From Elymus sibiricus (Eukaryota > Streptophyta > Magnoliopsida > Poales > Poaceae): DNA of 64,000 nt. Shown piece by piece: positions 50,088-61,519 of this stretch; positions within the stretch are counted from its first letter, which is position 1, and the number at the start of each line of letters is the position of its first letter. The stretch covers positions 402,796,130 through 402,860,129 of the forward strand of contig CM077668.1 in the NCBI GenBank assembly GCA_039707655.1. Reading direction: 5' to 3'. Below the pieces are notes generated by a model. The model worked only from the letters and a program-made list of their open reading frames with translations. It was not told where the DNA came from and ran no database searches. Both the position numbers and the translations under genes were made by a program.

Positions 50088-50508
50088 TGACGGTGTCCTG
50101 GACTAGGGGGTACTCACCACATCGTCTCCCGATCAGGTGGGTTGAGCTGAGGACCCCCATGGTGGTTCACTCATGGGCCACTTCGGGCAGCCCATGACGA
50201 ATACAAGGAAGATTCCACATGACTTGGCGCACAAGACGAGGACTCTTCTAAAACCCTAGGCCTCCGGTGCATATATAAACCGAGGCCAGGCTAGTCAATA
50301 GAACATCGCATATTCATTAGAACAATCTCGTGGTAGATACATGTACTCTGTACTACACCCCATATGAATACAATCAAAAGCAGGACGTAGGGTATTATCT
50401 CTTCGAGAGAGCCCGAACCTGGGTAAAATCATGTGTCCATGTTACCATCGCTCCAAGACGCCTAGCTTAGGACCCCTACTACGAGATATGCCGGATTTAG
50501 AACCGACA
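50088..50508 (+). repeat. 3' LTR of LARD-like element
   Basis: 421 bp, with intact TATATAAA (50272-50279), followed by the TCTAC target duplication. Confidence 0.9.
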
Positions 50509-50639
50509 TCTACGACGAAAACTACCCATACTAGATGACATACTCTCCAAGACGGTTACGTCAAAGAAAATAGTCAATTATTCAAGGTTTCAAAACTAAT
50601 GGGAGACCTTGCTAAGGAGACCAAAGTTCTAATACCACT
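50509..50639 (-). pseudogene. Copia gag start and leader, cut off from the rest of gag
   Basis: The minus strand holds a tRNA-Met-like primer site (AGTGGTATTAGAACTTTGG, next to the LTR) and an ATG at 50529 that opens the gag frame. After about seven codons the frame is interrupted by the LARD-like element. Past the insertion (35699 downward) the frame continues with the SNYQSW motif. Confidence 0.75.
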
Positions 50640-52134
50640 TGTAGGATTGGTAGGTACGTCTAGGGGGGTAGAATAGTAAGCACAAAAAAGGGCTCTTTTC
50701 CTAAGTTTTAATTTCTTGTTAGATTTTGGGCTTTTCTAGCAATCTATAGAGCACCTTCCACATGCAAGTCTAGAGTATAGGCAGCGGAAAGTAAAGACAT
50801 GCAAGTGCAAAGTAAAGAAGGTAGAGTTGAGGGAATCACAAATACAATTGGCTGTGTGAAGAGTTTTCCCATGGTTCGGATAGTTGGTGTTATCTTACAT
50901 CCACGGTGATGGAGGTTTCGATCTACGAAGGATCTAAGATCATAAGGATCCCGGTTGCAAAATTCCATGAAAGAATAAGGTCCACGAAGGACTCACCCAC
51001 GAAGGGTCCATGAAGGAGAAACCAAACCCTATTACGCCATGACGTACACCCATGAAGGACTAGCCTCACTAGGGTATATCTTCACAAAGTAGGCGAGCTC
51101 CGTGCCCTTACAAACTTCTTGGATTCTTCACAAACTTTAAGATTTCCAAGCAACACCTAACCGGTGTCGGAGGAGCACACCTTCCAAAAGTAACAAGATA
51201 TATGATGCTTGGTAATTAATCCATTGCTCTTGTGCTTCAAAATATAATCTCCTCAACACTCAAACTCTCTCAAGATTTGACTATGGATTTGGAGAATGAG
51301 TGAAAAGCAAGAAGGGATTAAATGTCAAAGGGTTTGATTGGATGATTGGAGTAGAAATCCCTATGAAATCAACACACAGAGGTGAAGTTCTCTTAGAACA
51401 TATGATGGGCGTGGAGTTTTCTTCGAGAGAACTGGTGGGATAGGTGGGAGTATATATAGGAGGGGCCAGAAATCTGGCCGTTGCCAACTTATTGCACAAC
51501 TTGGAGCTTCGACTGGAATTGCTCGGTGTATCCAAAGTAAATAAAGTAGCAACTTTTAGATGCATCGGTAGGTCCGAATGAAAATAATCAGTGTCACACT
51601 GTCTGTTAACGCTTCGAAAGTTCCAGCTAGTTTCGCTCGGTATTTCCGATGTGGTAACAGAAGGTTTACCAAGTTCTTCGATGGTTCTGAATGGAATTTT
51701 TGGAGGCTCCAACTGAATAGGAATTGTACAACAGCTATATCTAGAGGATTCATGGTTCTAAGTGGAACTGCTTCGGCAACACCGAGTTGAATGGAACTAG
51801 GTAGATATAGTGGAATCTTTAAAGGATTTTGAGGACTTTTTGGAGTTTGATCTTTAAGCATATGGAGCAAAATACTCATTACCACATCCTCATCCCCTTC
51901 TCATAGTATCGACATGCCTATGGACGCAATGTGATGTTGGATCACTTAAATGAAAATGTAGAATCCTTTGGCTTGTCCAACACTCGTCTTTAAGCATGTT
52001 TAGGGGTCGCCTTCCATTCCTTTGTTGTACCTAAAAGCACATATCCTGAAATATATTTCGAAGAAGACATTAGTTCCTTGAGATATGTTGATATGAATTA
52101 CCAAAATCCACCTTGGGGATTAGATGCACTTTCA
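50640..52134 (-). repeat. 5' LTR of an older Copia element (minus strand)
   Basis: About 1,495 bp, minus-strand TGAAAGTGCATCTAATCC...CCAATCCTACA. It has TG/CA ends, a primer site on its inner side and AATAG just outside (52135-52139), which would be the target duplication if the other end existed. Short ORFs within are not genes. The matching 3' LTR is absent from the window. Confidence 0.8.
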
Positions 52135-52689
52135 AATAGGTTATCATACCACACGACTTGCACACAACGAAACATGAGTCATTGCATTAGGCATGCCCTA
52201 AGTAGCGAATCAAAAAGCGCTTCCATTTTTTCCTCCATGCAAAATGTCTTGTAGGCAACCAAACGGGGTGAAGAAGGTGGCCCGGAGCCTGCACACACCC
52301 TTGTGTGCATGTAGGCTCTGTTGGGCCATCACGTACGGGGCAAGAAAAAATGGAGCGGGAACTAAACATGCCCTCGTTGTGAAAATGGTAGAAACTCTTT
52401 TATTCAACTATTCTTTGGCCCGTGAGCTAATCTAAATCATCCAATGATATGGTAGTGAGTTCCATTAGTAAATTAGCTCGCAGTGCAACGCTCAACACTC
52501 GGGGAGGACAAATCACCTCTTGATTTGTTTGCATGATGAATCTACAATGAAATAACTTCCAAGAAATTATGACATCCATAATTAGATTCCCGCTCAGAGA
52601 AATAATCCTCGAGTATAGTGAGTTGCGCTGCATCCTGGTGAATGTCATGGAAACGCAGGAAATTTCTAAGTAGGAGATAAACAAAATTA
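52135..52689. other. Unassigned sequence between Copia LTR and truncated Gypsy
   Basis: No recognisable gene or repeat. It includes an imperfect palindromic stretch around GCACACACCCTTGTGTGC (52291-52308). Confidence 0.45.
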
Positions 52690-53727
52690 TACAATAATTA
52701 AAATAATTTTAGAGCACATAATACTGTATACATGATGATGTATCTCTGCCAGCAACTCCCGTCCAACTTCCCGGCAGTTGCATTTCAATTTCACACCGTT
52801 TGGCCTTCTTCTGTATAGAGTGTCGTCGACAAACTGATACATATTTGACCTCCGGGCTACTCTTTCAGCTTCTTCTTGCTCTTCGGGAAGTTCTCCTGTT
52901 GGAAGGTAGTGGACTATATGTTGCGCCCAAGTTGGAGCCCGAGGCACAACAACAAGGATCAATGGCATCTCTTCATTCGTGGGAGCGCTTACCTCGACCG
53001 CAAGAACCTGCGGTTCCGCGGGAGGGAGCTGCTCACCATCCGAAGTAGAGCTGTTTCCGGCAACCTCTCTACCTGCGGCTTCGGGAAGCTCTGCCGGGAG
53101 ATACTTGCCGGAGTCCAACTTCCTCCTTTTTCTGGCCATCGTTGAAGGGGACACTGATGGTTGGGTCAGGTGGAGGACAAAAATCCCTGGTTCCACAGGG
53201 AGCTTTTGTGCAGCGCACTTTGACTGGTGATCAGCAATGCTGTTTTCCGCACGTGGTACATGCTCTGTTTGCAGCCCATCAAAATGCTCCTCCAGCTTCC
53301 TCACTTCCTCCACATATGCCTCCATCAACGGGCTCTGGTAGTCCTTATTGACTTGTCTCACCACAAGTTGTGAATCGCCGCGGATGATCAATTTCTTGAT
53401 TCCCAATTCCTCTGTGATCCTGAGCTCGGCAAGGAGCCCTTCATACTCAGCGGTGTTGTTGGTGGCTTCCTCCTGGGGAAAGTGCATTTGGATCACATAT
53501 TTGAGGTGCTCTCCGGTGGGCGCGACGAGGAGCACGCCAGCTCCGGCGCCCTGCAGTGAGAAGGCACCATCAAAATACATGACCCATTCCTGAGGCGCTT
53601 CCCTGCCGGGGAGAACCGTCTCTGTTATTTCTTCATCTAGGGTGGGCGTCCATTCTGCAATGAACTCCGCCAATGCTCTGCTTTGAATAGCTGAAGTGCT
53701 CTCATATTTCAAACCAAAGCTTGACAA
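52690..53727 (-). pseudogene. Gypsy RNase H and start of integrase
   Basis: Open frame of 346 codons. It has a second RNase H-type domain with catalytic-type acidic residues D53 ('MYFDGAF'), E96 ('AEYEGL') and D118 ('RGDSQLVV'), a charged linker and the beginning of the integrase HHCC region ('DDTLYRRRPNG', 'AEIHHHV'). The family sequence is lost after residue about 330. A stop near 53760 separates it from the RT frame. Confidence 0.8.
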
Positions 53728-53866
53728 TTCTAGTGCCCATTCAACTATCCTGCCAGTGGCTCAGGCTTCCTCAATATGCGCTGCACTGGGAAGCGTGTAA
53801 CAACTGTGATCTCGTGGGCTTGGAAGTAATGGCGCAACTTCCTCGAGGCCATGACGAGGCCGAAGA

Positions 53867-55054
53867 TTAGTTTCTGCACCCCAGAGTACCTTGACCTAGC
53901 CCCTGTAGTAGGGAGCTGACAAAGTAAACTGGTCGTTGCACCACTTTCTGCTTTGCCGCGGTTGATTCAGCTCCTTCCCTGGAGAGGACAGTTGCCGCAT
54001 CTGCTTCCCCATCCATTCCTTGCTGCGCCACCAGCGCTGCACTAACCACTTGATTCGTTGCCGCTAGATATATCAACAACGGCTCTTGTGGTTTAGGAGC
54101 GACTAAAGTAGGAGTGGAGGAAAGGTATGCTTTCAGGTCTCGCAGCGCTGCTTCTGCCTCAGGGGTCCACCTCATCGGTCCTGCCTTCTTCAAGATTTTG
54201 AAGAAAGGCAAAGCACGCTCGGCAGACTTGGAAATGAATCTACTCATCGCGGCAACGCATCCAGTCAGACACCTCACATCCTTAATAGTCATTGGTGCTT
54301 GAATCTGCTCAATTGCTTTGATCTTATCTGGGTTGGCCTCTATCCCTCGCTGGGATATAAAGAAGCCAAGGAGCTTGCCGGAGGGGACACCGAACACACA
54401 CTTCTCCGGGTTCAGCTTCAAATTGATCTTGCGCAGGTTTGCAAAAGTCTCCTCCAAATCTTGGATAAGCGTTGATCTGTCCTTGGTCTTGACCACTATA
54501 TCATCCATGTAAGCTTCGACATTCCTGTGCAGCTGAGGTCCAAAACCAATTTGTACTGATCTTGCAAAAGTGGATCCGGCGCTCTTTAACCCGAAGGGCA
54601 TCCATACAAAGCAGTACGTGCCACATGGAGTTATGAACACGGTCTTTTCCTCGCCTTCCTTGGACATGAATATCTGGTGGTAGCCGGAGTACGCATCCAA
54701 GAAGGAAAGTAGATCAAACCCGGAGGTGGAATCCACGATTTGATCGATGCGCGGCAAGGGGAATGGGTCCTTTGGGCATGCGTTGTTCAAGTTAGTGAAA
54801 TCAATGCAAAGCCTCCATTTCCCGTTAGCCTCGCACACTACTACCGGGTTCGCCAACCAGGCCGGGTGTAGCACTCCTCTGACCAAACCAGCTGCTTCAA
54901 GTTTCTTGATCTCCTCGGCAATGAACTGCTGCCGCTCTAAAGCCTGCTTTCTAACCTTCTGTTTCACAAGCCGGGCGTGAGGGCAGACAGCTAGGTGGTG
55001 CTCGATTACCTCCCTGGGAACACCGGGGATGTCAGACGGTTGCCAAGCAAACAC
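53867..55054 (-). pseudogene. Gypsy reverse transcriptase
   Basis: 395 codons open. RT motifs in order: 'LCIDFTNLN' (82-90), 'FLDAYSGYHQI' (118-128), 'TPCGTYCFVWMPFGL' (142-155) and catalytic YMDD (182-185). The first RNase H (RT-linked) follows from about residue 300. A frameshift near 53880 ends the frame early. The catalytic site is intact but the polyprotein is not continuous. Confidence 0.85.
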
Positions 55055-55144
55055 ATAGACATTCGCCCGCAGGAAGGCAACGAGCGCGCTTTCCTATTTG
55101 TCGTCAAGGGTGGAGCTGATGGTGAACGTACCACCAGCACCATC

Positions 55145-55888
55145 CTACCTTGCTGGGACCTTTTTCACAGTAGGCGAAGCAACCTTAAGTTTGTTGCTGG
55201 TGGAACTTTCCGGCAGGTCCTCAACAGGTGCAGCGCACTCCGAAGAGGCACGCTTCCCAGAGTCCTTGCCGGCATCTCTGCTAGCCTCCTTCTTTCTCTT
55301 TGCATCCTTGGCGGGAGCTGTGGCTTCTGCTGCTTCGGCTACTACCATGTCTCGATACATTCTGTCCACACATATGATTGCATCCTTCTTGTCTGAGGGG
55401 ATGGAAATGATGCCCATCGGCCCCGGCATCTTCAAAGTGTTGTAGGCGTAGTGGGACACTGCCATGAACTTTGCCAGAGCCGGACGACCAAGAAATCCAT
55501 TGTACGGCAGGGGGAGTTCAACAACGTCAAACATAACCCTCTCGGTCAGGTAGTTCAGTTCCCCACCAAATGTCACCGGTAGCGTAATCTTCCCCTTAGG
55601 ACGGCTCCTGCCGGGGTTGATTCCTTGGAACGTGCCAGTTACCTCGAGTTCTTCTTTGGGGATCTGCAACTTGCTAACCACCTTGGGGGAAATCAGATTC
55701 AACCCAGCCCCACCGTCAACTAGCATCTTAGTGACTTTGAGGTTGCGGATTGTTGGGGAAACCAACAACGGCAAACATCCAACCGCAGTGGTGTGATCGG
55801 GATGATCCTCTTTCAAAGATGATAGGCGTGCGGGACCATTTGAATGGCCTCCAGGAGTCTGTAGTTGGCTCCACGGCATTGACCTCAC
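55145..55888 (-). pseudogene. Gypsy aspartic protease region
   Basis: 247 codons. 'KMLVDGGAGLNLIS' carries the DGG variant of the retrotransposon protease site common in this Gypsy lineage. It is followed by 'VELPLPYNGFLGRPALAKF'. A stop and frame change separate it from RT. Confidence 0.75.
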
Positions 55889-55921
55889 ACGCCCACTACT
55901 TGAGTTGGCGATGAGAGGAGT

Positions 55922-58001
55922 TCAAAGAGGCACCCCCGTCAATGCATATGGCTTCAGTTGCCTTCTGGAATTCTTGTTCGCTGGCATCTTCTCCATCTCC
56001 ACCATCACTCTCATCCTCTTCCTCTTTCCTTTCACAGCCCTTGGCAGACTTCTCTTTTTGCTGCGGGGCCTTGCCGCGGCGGCCTCCTCTATTGTCGCGG
56101 CCTTTCCCACCATTGCCTTTGTGGGCTCTCTCTCTGTCGCGTTTCTCATATTCTGCTTTCTACTTCTTGACAAGCTGCTCGACCTGGTGGCATTCTTGAA
56201 GATCATGACCTTTAGTGCGGTGGATCTTGCAGTATGGCCCATCGGACTTTCCGGCTTTCTCTGCTGCCGCAGCCTCCCGGCAATCAGCGGACGCGGCAGC
56301 TTCCTTGTCGAGAGCTTCGGTTTTGGCCTTCTTGCTGGAGCCGAGATCGCCAGAGCTCTCAACGGCCAATACTGACTTATCCTTGCGCTTCTTATTGCGC
56401 CTCCGGTTCCTTCCCTTCGGGTTAGAGGTTTCGTCATCGTCCTACGAATCAACCTCAACGCCCTCCTCTTCCCCGGGGAGTCGCCTACCTTCCTCAGCCC
56501 GAGCACATTTATCCGCCAAGGTGTACAACTCGTTGACGGTCTTGGGCAGCCGAACATTCATTTTGGAACGAATCCTTCGGTTGCGCACGTTCAAATGGAA
56601 CGTGACAATCACAACTGCCGGGTGTATCTTTGGAATGCTGCGGTGCACTCGACTGAACCTCTGCATATACTTCCACAAACTTTCTCCTTCTTTTTGCGGA
56701 AGGACTTGCAAATCACTGGGCCTTCCAAGCTCTTGGTGGCCGCCCGTGAAGGCGCCAACGAATTCATTGCACAAGTCAGCCCAGGATGAAATGGAGTTCT
56801 CTGGCAGGTGCATTAGCCATGACCTCACGTTTGGCTTGAGCGCTAAAGGGAAGTAGTTGGCGGACACCTTCTCATCTCTGCCCCCAGCAGCTTGAATAGC
56901 AATTGTGTAAATGCTCAAGAACTCTGCCGGGTTCAACTTTCCGTCATACTTTTCTAGCAATTCTGGCTTGAAGACCCGGGCAGACGGCCAGCGGACCTGC
57001 CGCAGCTCACGAGTGAAGGCGCGGCACCCGACCTCGTAAGGCAGGTACCCGTCATCACTGGGCGCGGGCTCGTCAACAACTGGGCCGTTGCGCCTGTCTG
57101 ACGCACGGCGCGTCTCCCGGCGTCGCTCTATAGTGACGCGCGCATCTTCTCTTCGCCGATCCTCTAAAACTCGTCGCTGATCCTAGTGAGCCTGTGGACC
57201 AGACGAGGCCATCGACGTCTTGTCGGACTCGTTGGCACGTTGCTCTTGCTGTGGCTGCCTCTGGACCTGCTGCTGTGGAGGGGAATGCACTGTTGCTGTG
57301 GCCTCCCCATCATGGGCATCAGCCCTAGCCGCCGCAGCCATTCGCGGGCGCTGTGATGGTTCTGCCTGTCGCGGTCCTCCAGCTTCAGCGTAACCGATCA
57401 AACTTTGGATAGTGGCCCTCCACTGATCCATCTGATCAGCTGCCGGAGGGAATCTCAGCAGGAGTTGAGCTCGCGCCATGGCTTCCGTAGCTGTGCTTGG
57501 CATAGCTGACGAGGCGGACCGCGATGTCGCTCGACTCCTGGTAGAACCAGTAGGAGCGTCGCCGCGCTCACGCCGCCGTGAGCCGGTCGCCATGACGGAT
57601 TGATGATGAGCGGGCTGCGGTCGGGGGTTGGTGACCCCGTTCCGCTCGTCTTGCTCTGGACGAGGTGCATGCCCAGCAGCTGTGCCAACGGCAGGCGCTG
57701 CTAGAGGGTCTCGACTTGCGCCAGAGCGGGCGTCGTTGCTGCGGCTGCGTCCGCTAGCGTGGTGGGGAGGTTGAGGCTGAGCGCTCCCTCTGCCCGCGAC
57801 CTGCGGGTTATGGTCATCGAAATGTTGTCGATGTTATCCACCCCCGGCGCCTCCTGCCCCAACTCCTGTACCGGCCATGTCACCCGTGGTGCCTGCCTCT
57901 CCCGACACCGTCGCGGCGTCTGCTACATCCGCGGCCGCGTGCGAGGGAGCCTTCGAAGTGGAATGGTGCGCGGTCGCGTTGGGCTTCTTCTTGGGCGCCA
58001 T
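55922..58001 (-). pseudogene. Gypsy gag, broken in several frames
   Basis: The start MAPKKK is at 58001. A basic, Ala/Gln-rich N-terminus follows (57883-57183). The retrotransposon gag domain is at 56960-56442 ('SWADLCNEFVGAF', 'ESLWKYMQRFSRV'), and the zinc-binding stretch 'YCKIHRTKGHDLQEC' at 56369-56160. Frame changes occur near 57180, 56440 and 56160. Confidence 0.75.
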
Positions 58002-58092
58002 GGATGAAAATGGTGATGATGATGATGATGAACGCGTGCTCCACAACCTCGCGTTCGCGCAAGCAACGCCCCCCTACCTGGCACGCCAAAGA

Positions 58093-59009
58093 TGTCGTGG
58101 GAGAACACGATCACCTATGGGGCCCCTTGGCCCCTTTGTGGTTCGGCAAGGGGGAGGTCATGTTGCACAAAGAGCGGAAGCCATGACGCAACGCGGCGGT
58201 GATGACTCAGGTGGTTTTTACCCAGGTTCGGGCCGCTGTGAAGGGAAAAACCGTACTCCTGCTTTGGTGGATTGAGTGGAAGGATGCAACGAGCGAGCAG
58301 CGCTCGTACCCGGCAAGGTGGCCTCGGAAGACCAGCTACGCGCGTACAAGTATGCAAGGGTCCGAATCCTTCTCTAGGTTGCCTTGGACCTCCTTTTATA
58401 GTCCAAGGGGTAACCACAATGGAAAAACAGTCATTATCCTATGATTAGATAGCGAACAGTGCTATCATACCTAACTCTGGTAGTTAGGACAAAACGCATT
58501 AAATGCGCTGCTAGGTGTCCTGCTGTGGATGAAGCCCGGCAAGCCTGCCGCGCCGCTTAATCACCTTTTGCTTATTATCTTGACACGCCTCTAGACGGGT
58601 GTCAAATGGACGTGATCTGTCTTCCAATGGACTGCCACGTGCTCCGTGGAAGCCTCTTAATCGCTTGGGGGCTCGACACCGCACCGATAAGTGACTTGCG
58701 TCGCTGTGCGGTGGAGTAGTGATGCCTTGGCGGGGATCTTGGTCTTGGTGACCCCGGCAAGCTTCCCGGGGCCTATCTTGGACTTGTTCCCGGGGCGGCC
58801 TCGACCTGGCCGAGCTCTCCTGCTCGGTGAGGGAGGCCTTCCTAGGAATATATCTTGCTGTCCCGGCATTCTTGATGCGCTCCTTGATCTTACGAAGAGC
58901 GACTTCTCTGGCTTTGCCTTGTGATATATATATTGGTGCTGTGCGTGCGACCCTTGTCATGCCTGTGCATAAGTCCGGTCAGCAAACGTAGGTGTTTGCT
59001 GCACCGACA
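58093..59009 (-). repeat. 5' LTR of truncated Gypsy
   Basis: 917 bp; minus-strand TGTCGGTGCAGC...CCCACGACA. A minus-strand TATA box CTATAAAAGG lies at 58392-58401. TTTGGCGTGCCAGGTAGGGG follows the LTR as leader/primer region (58072-58091). Confidence 0.8.
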
Positions 59010-59788
59010 CAAAGTATCAGGCAATTGGTTCAATTCAAATACAGGGTCACCCTTAGGTGGAGGAGGACCTCCAAGAGTTTCAACAGGCAAATGATGCTTA
59101 GAATAGGATGCTGATCAAAGAAAATCTTATCTATTTCACTCCTTTCATTCATATGCATATCATTCTCATGATCAAGCAAATATTGTTCTAAAGGATCAGT
59201 AGGAGGAACAGCAATAGAAGCAAGACTAACAATTTCATCTTTGCTAGGCAACTCTTTATCATGGGGTTGTCTATGAAACTTAGAGAAATTAAACTCATGA
59301 GACACACCACGAAAGTTAACACTAACAATTTCCTTAACACAATCAATTCGAGCATTAATAGTATTCAAGAAAGGTCTAACAAATATTATTGGACAAAAAT
59401 CATCTTGTGGTGATCCAAGAACAAGAAAATCAGTAGGGTATTTGCTCTTACCGCACAAGACTTCAACATCTCTGACAATACCAAGCGGTGCAATAGTATC
59501 TATGTTTGCAAGCTTAATGGTGACATCAATAACCTCAATTTCAGCAGGTGCAATATCATTCATGACTTCTTGATATTGAGTAAAAGAAATAGCACTCACA
59601 CTAGCACCCGAATCACATAAACCATGATAACAATGATCTCCAATTTTAACAGAAATAACATGCATGCCAACAATAGGTCTATTCTTATCCTTAGGATCCG
59701 GACTAGCAATTCTAGTTGCAGCATCACAGAAAGAAATAACATGCTCATCTAAATTATCAACCAAAAGATCTTTAACTATAGAAATACT
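59010..59788 (-). pseudogene. Fragment of a second Gypsy: protease region
   Basis: Minus-strand frame with the aspartic protease site 'LCDSGASVSAIS' (DSG), 'VLGSPQDDF' and a downstream 'DCVKEIVSVNFRG' typical of Gypsy gag-pol. It is cut on the left by the truncated Gypsy LTR (59009) and on the right by the CACTA end (59789). The open frame extends to 59830 only because the first 14 codons are CACTA terminal sequence. Confidence 0.8.
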
Positions 59789-60224
59789 CACTACAAAAAA
59801 CACACTTTCGTGATGATACGTGTTTGTCACAGTAGGTCACGTTTTTTGTCATGCATGTACCTCCATGACAATTTTATGACAGAATCAAGATAGTCATACC
59901 TGTGCTGTCGTAGAAGTGTTCCATGACAATACTGTAATTATCATCACGGAAGTGTCCACTTCCATGACGATAAATGGCGTGTCATGGAAGTGCTTTCGTC
60001 AAGGGTAACCGACACGTGGCATCCACCGTAACGGGTCGCCGTTAAGCTATCGGGTCCGGGTTTGGATCCGATAACCCGTTAACAATCACGACCAATGGCG
60101 ATTTTCCACGTGTTAAATTCTCATTGGCCGAAGGAACCACGTGTCGGCTCCACGTTGGGACAGATGTCAACCGTCCAATGGACAAGAGCCGCCTATGATA
60201 CGTCGACACGTGGCACGGCCCAAC

Positions 60225-61075
60225 AGTGGCCCATTTACGTTAAAAAGGCCGGCCCAGTCAAAGGCCCGTATGATTTACTCAGGTACTAGTGGGCTTGCCC
60301 ACTAACGGCCTGCTTAAATATGGCCCATTGACAGCCCATCGCCAGATCTGGCCCATTAACTTTTCGCTCAGTCTTTGGGCCCGATTACGGACCAGTGAGC
60401 TTTCGGCCTGTTAGAGGCCCGACGTAGACATGGGTCCATTTCAGCCTGGTGTGCCTTTCGGCCTGGTAATGGCCCGTGATGCCCATGGTCCATATATGGT
60501 CCGACGCGACATCCGGCCCATTAACGGCCCGTGATCGCGGTGGCAACAGTTCAGCCCAACCTGACTTTGGGCCTGTTAATGGCCTGTCGTATAATTCGGC
60601 CCGTTGATGTCTCTACTAAGCTTTTGGCCTCTTAAAGGCCCATGATATCAGTGGGCCAACCAAGGCCCGAGATATGTTTCGGCCTGGTAACGGCCCGTCA
60701 TATAACTGGGCCAATAATGGCCCGGTGTACATTTCAGCTTGCTAAAGGCCCGAGGACGACTACTGAATATTGAGGCCCCACATGCATTTTGGCCTGGTAA
60801 AGGCCCATGGTGTCTTCTGGGCCGTAACAGGCCAGCGGACTATTCATCCTGTTAATGGCCCGATGCTACATGGGCCCTACTAAACGTTGGGTCCACTACA
60901 GGCCCAACTGAACGTTTGGCCAATCGAAGGCCCATGTAAGTTATGGGCCTGGCGCACAGTGTCCATGAAGGGCCGGAATGGCCAGTCAGCGTAGGCCCAA
61001 AAATGTTGCGGGCCGGCCCAATTGTGGCCCGCTGACATGCAGGCCCGTTAGAGGCAAATGTTTCAGCCCGGTCGC
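60225..61075. repeat. Subterminal GGCCCGTTAA repeat array
   Basis: Dozens of imperfect GGCCCGTTAA, GGCCTGTTAATGGCC and TGGCCCATT words in both orientations, spaced about 20-40 bp. They extend from about 60225 until 'AGGCCCGTTAGAGG' near 61040. Confidence 0.8.
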
Positions 61076-61519
61076 CTACATCAGATTATCGCCGTTTTTT
61101 TCAGATAGTGTATGATGACATATACGGTAAATAGGAATTATAAGAAGAAACCTACCCTATATATACAATAAAGAAATTACAGCTTACTAACTTAGAATAA
61201 ACCTACACTATACAACAAAGGATTTATGGTATATTACATACACTGGGCATCAAAGTTCGCCACCAGGGATCATAAAGCGCAACGAAGAAGCAGATTACAA
61301 AAACTAGGTGCCATTGCAGCGTAACAAAATAATACTGAACCAAGACCACTTCCAAGACAGTTCAAGAAAGGTTAGCCTTGCGCGGGAAATGCTGCGCAAG
61401 CTGCCGAGCAAGGTTGTGAGACCGGCCTAGCATGTCGGTCATATCTTCCAGCTGCAGTGTTTAGCAATGAGGCTCTCATTGGAGTTCAACGCGATCCTCC
61501 TTAGATATTGGACTTCAAG

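Larger units (their letters stand above)
35705..50508 (+). mobile_element. Non-autonomous LTR retrotransposon (LARD-like), complete
   Basis: LTRs at 35705-36124 and 50088-50508 begin TGACGGTGTC and end AACCGACA. The element is flanked by TCTAC (35700-35704 and 50509-50513). A GGTTCAGGGGGTTAC polypurine-like stretch precedes the 3' LTR, and TTGGTGCTTTCATTGAGAG follows the 5' LTR as a possible primer site. Without the nested Copia (39006-48582 plus its TSD) it is about 5.2 kb. The interior (36125-39000 and 48588-50087) shows only short frames, with no gag, protease, RT or integrase, so it must be mobilised in trans. It contains repeated 'CTCGGGGGCTACTG' phrases. LTRs differ by about seven substitutions and one indel. 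Confidence 0.9.
52690..59009 (-). mobile_element. Gypsy (Ty3) retrotransposon, 3'-truncated
   Basis: The minus strand carries a 5' LTR (59009-58093), leader, gag, protease, RT and RNase H in order. It ends just inside the integrase zinc-binding region near 52690. The rest of integrase and the 3' LTR are missing, so this is a deletion or recombination remnant. All reading frames are broken. Confidence 0.85.

Noticed and set aside
57877..58275. 132-codon plus-strand ORF over the Gypsy gag start and LTR
   Set aside because: Antisense to gag N-terminus and crosses the leader/LTR border.
59789..59830. 266-codon ORF at 59030-59830 as an independent protease gene
   Set aside because: The first 14 codons are CACTA terminal sequence and the rest is an interior fragment of a Gypsy polyprotein.
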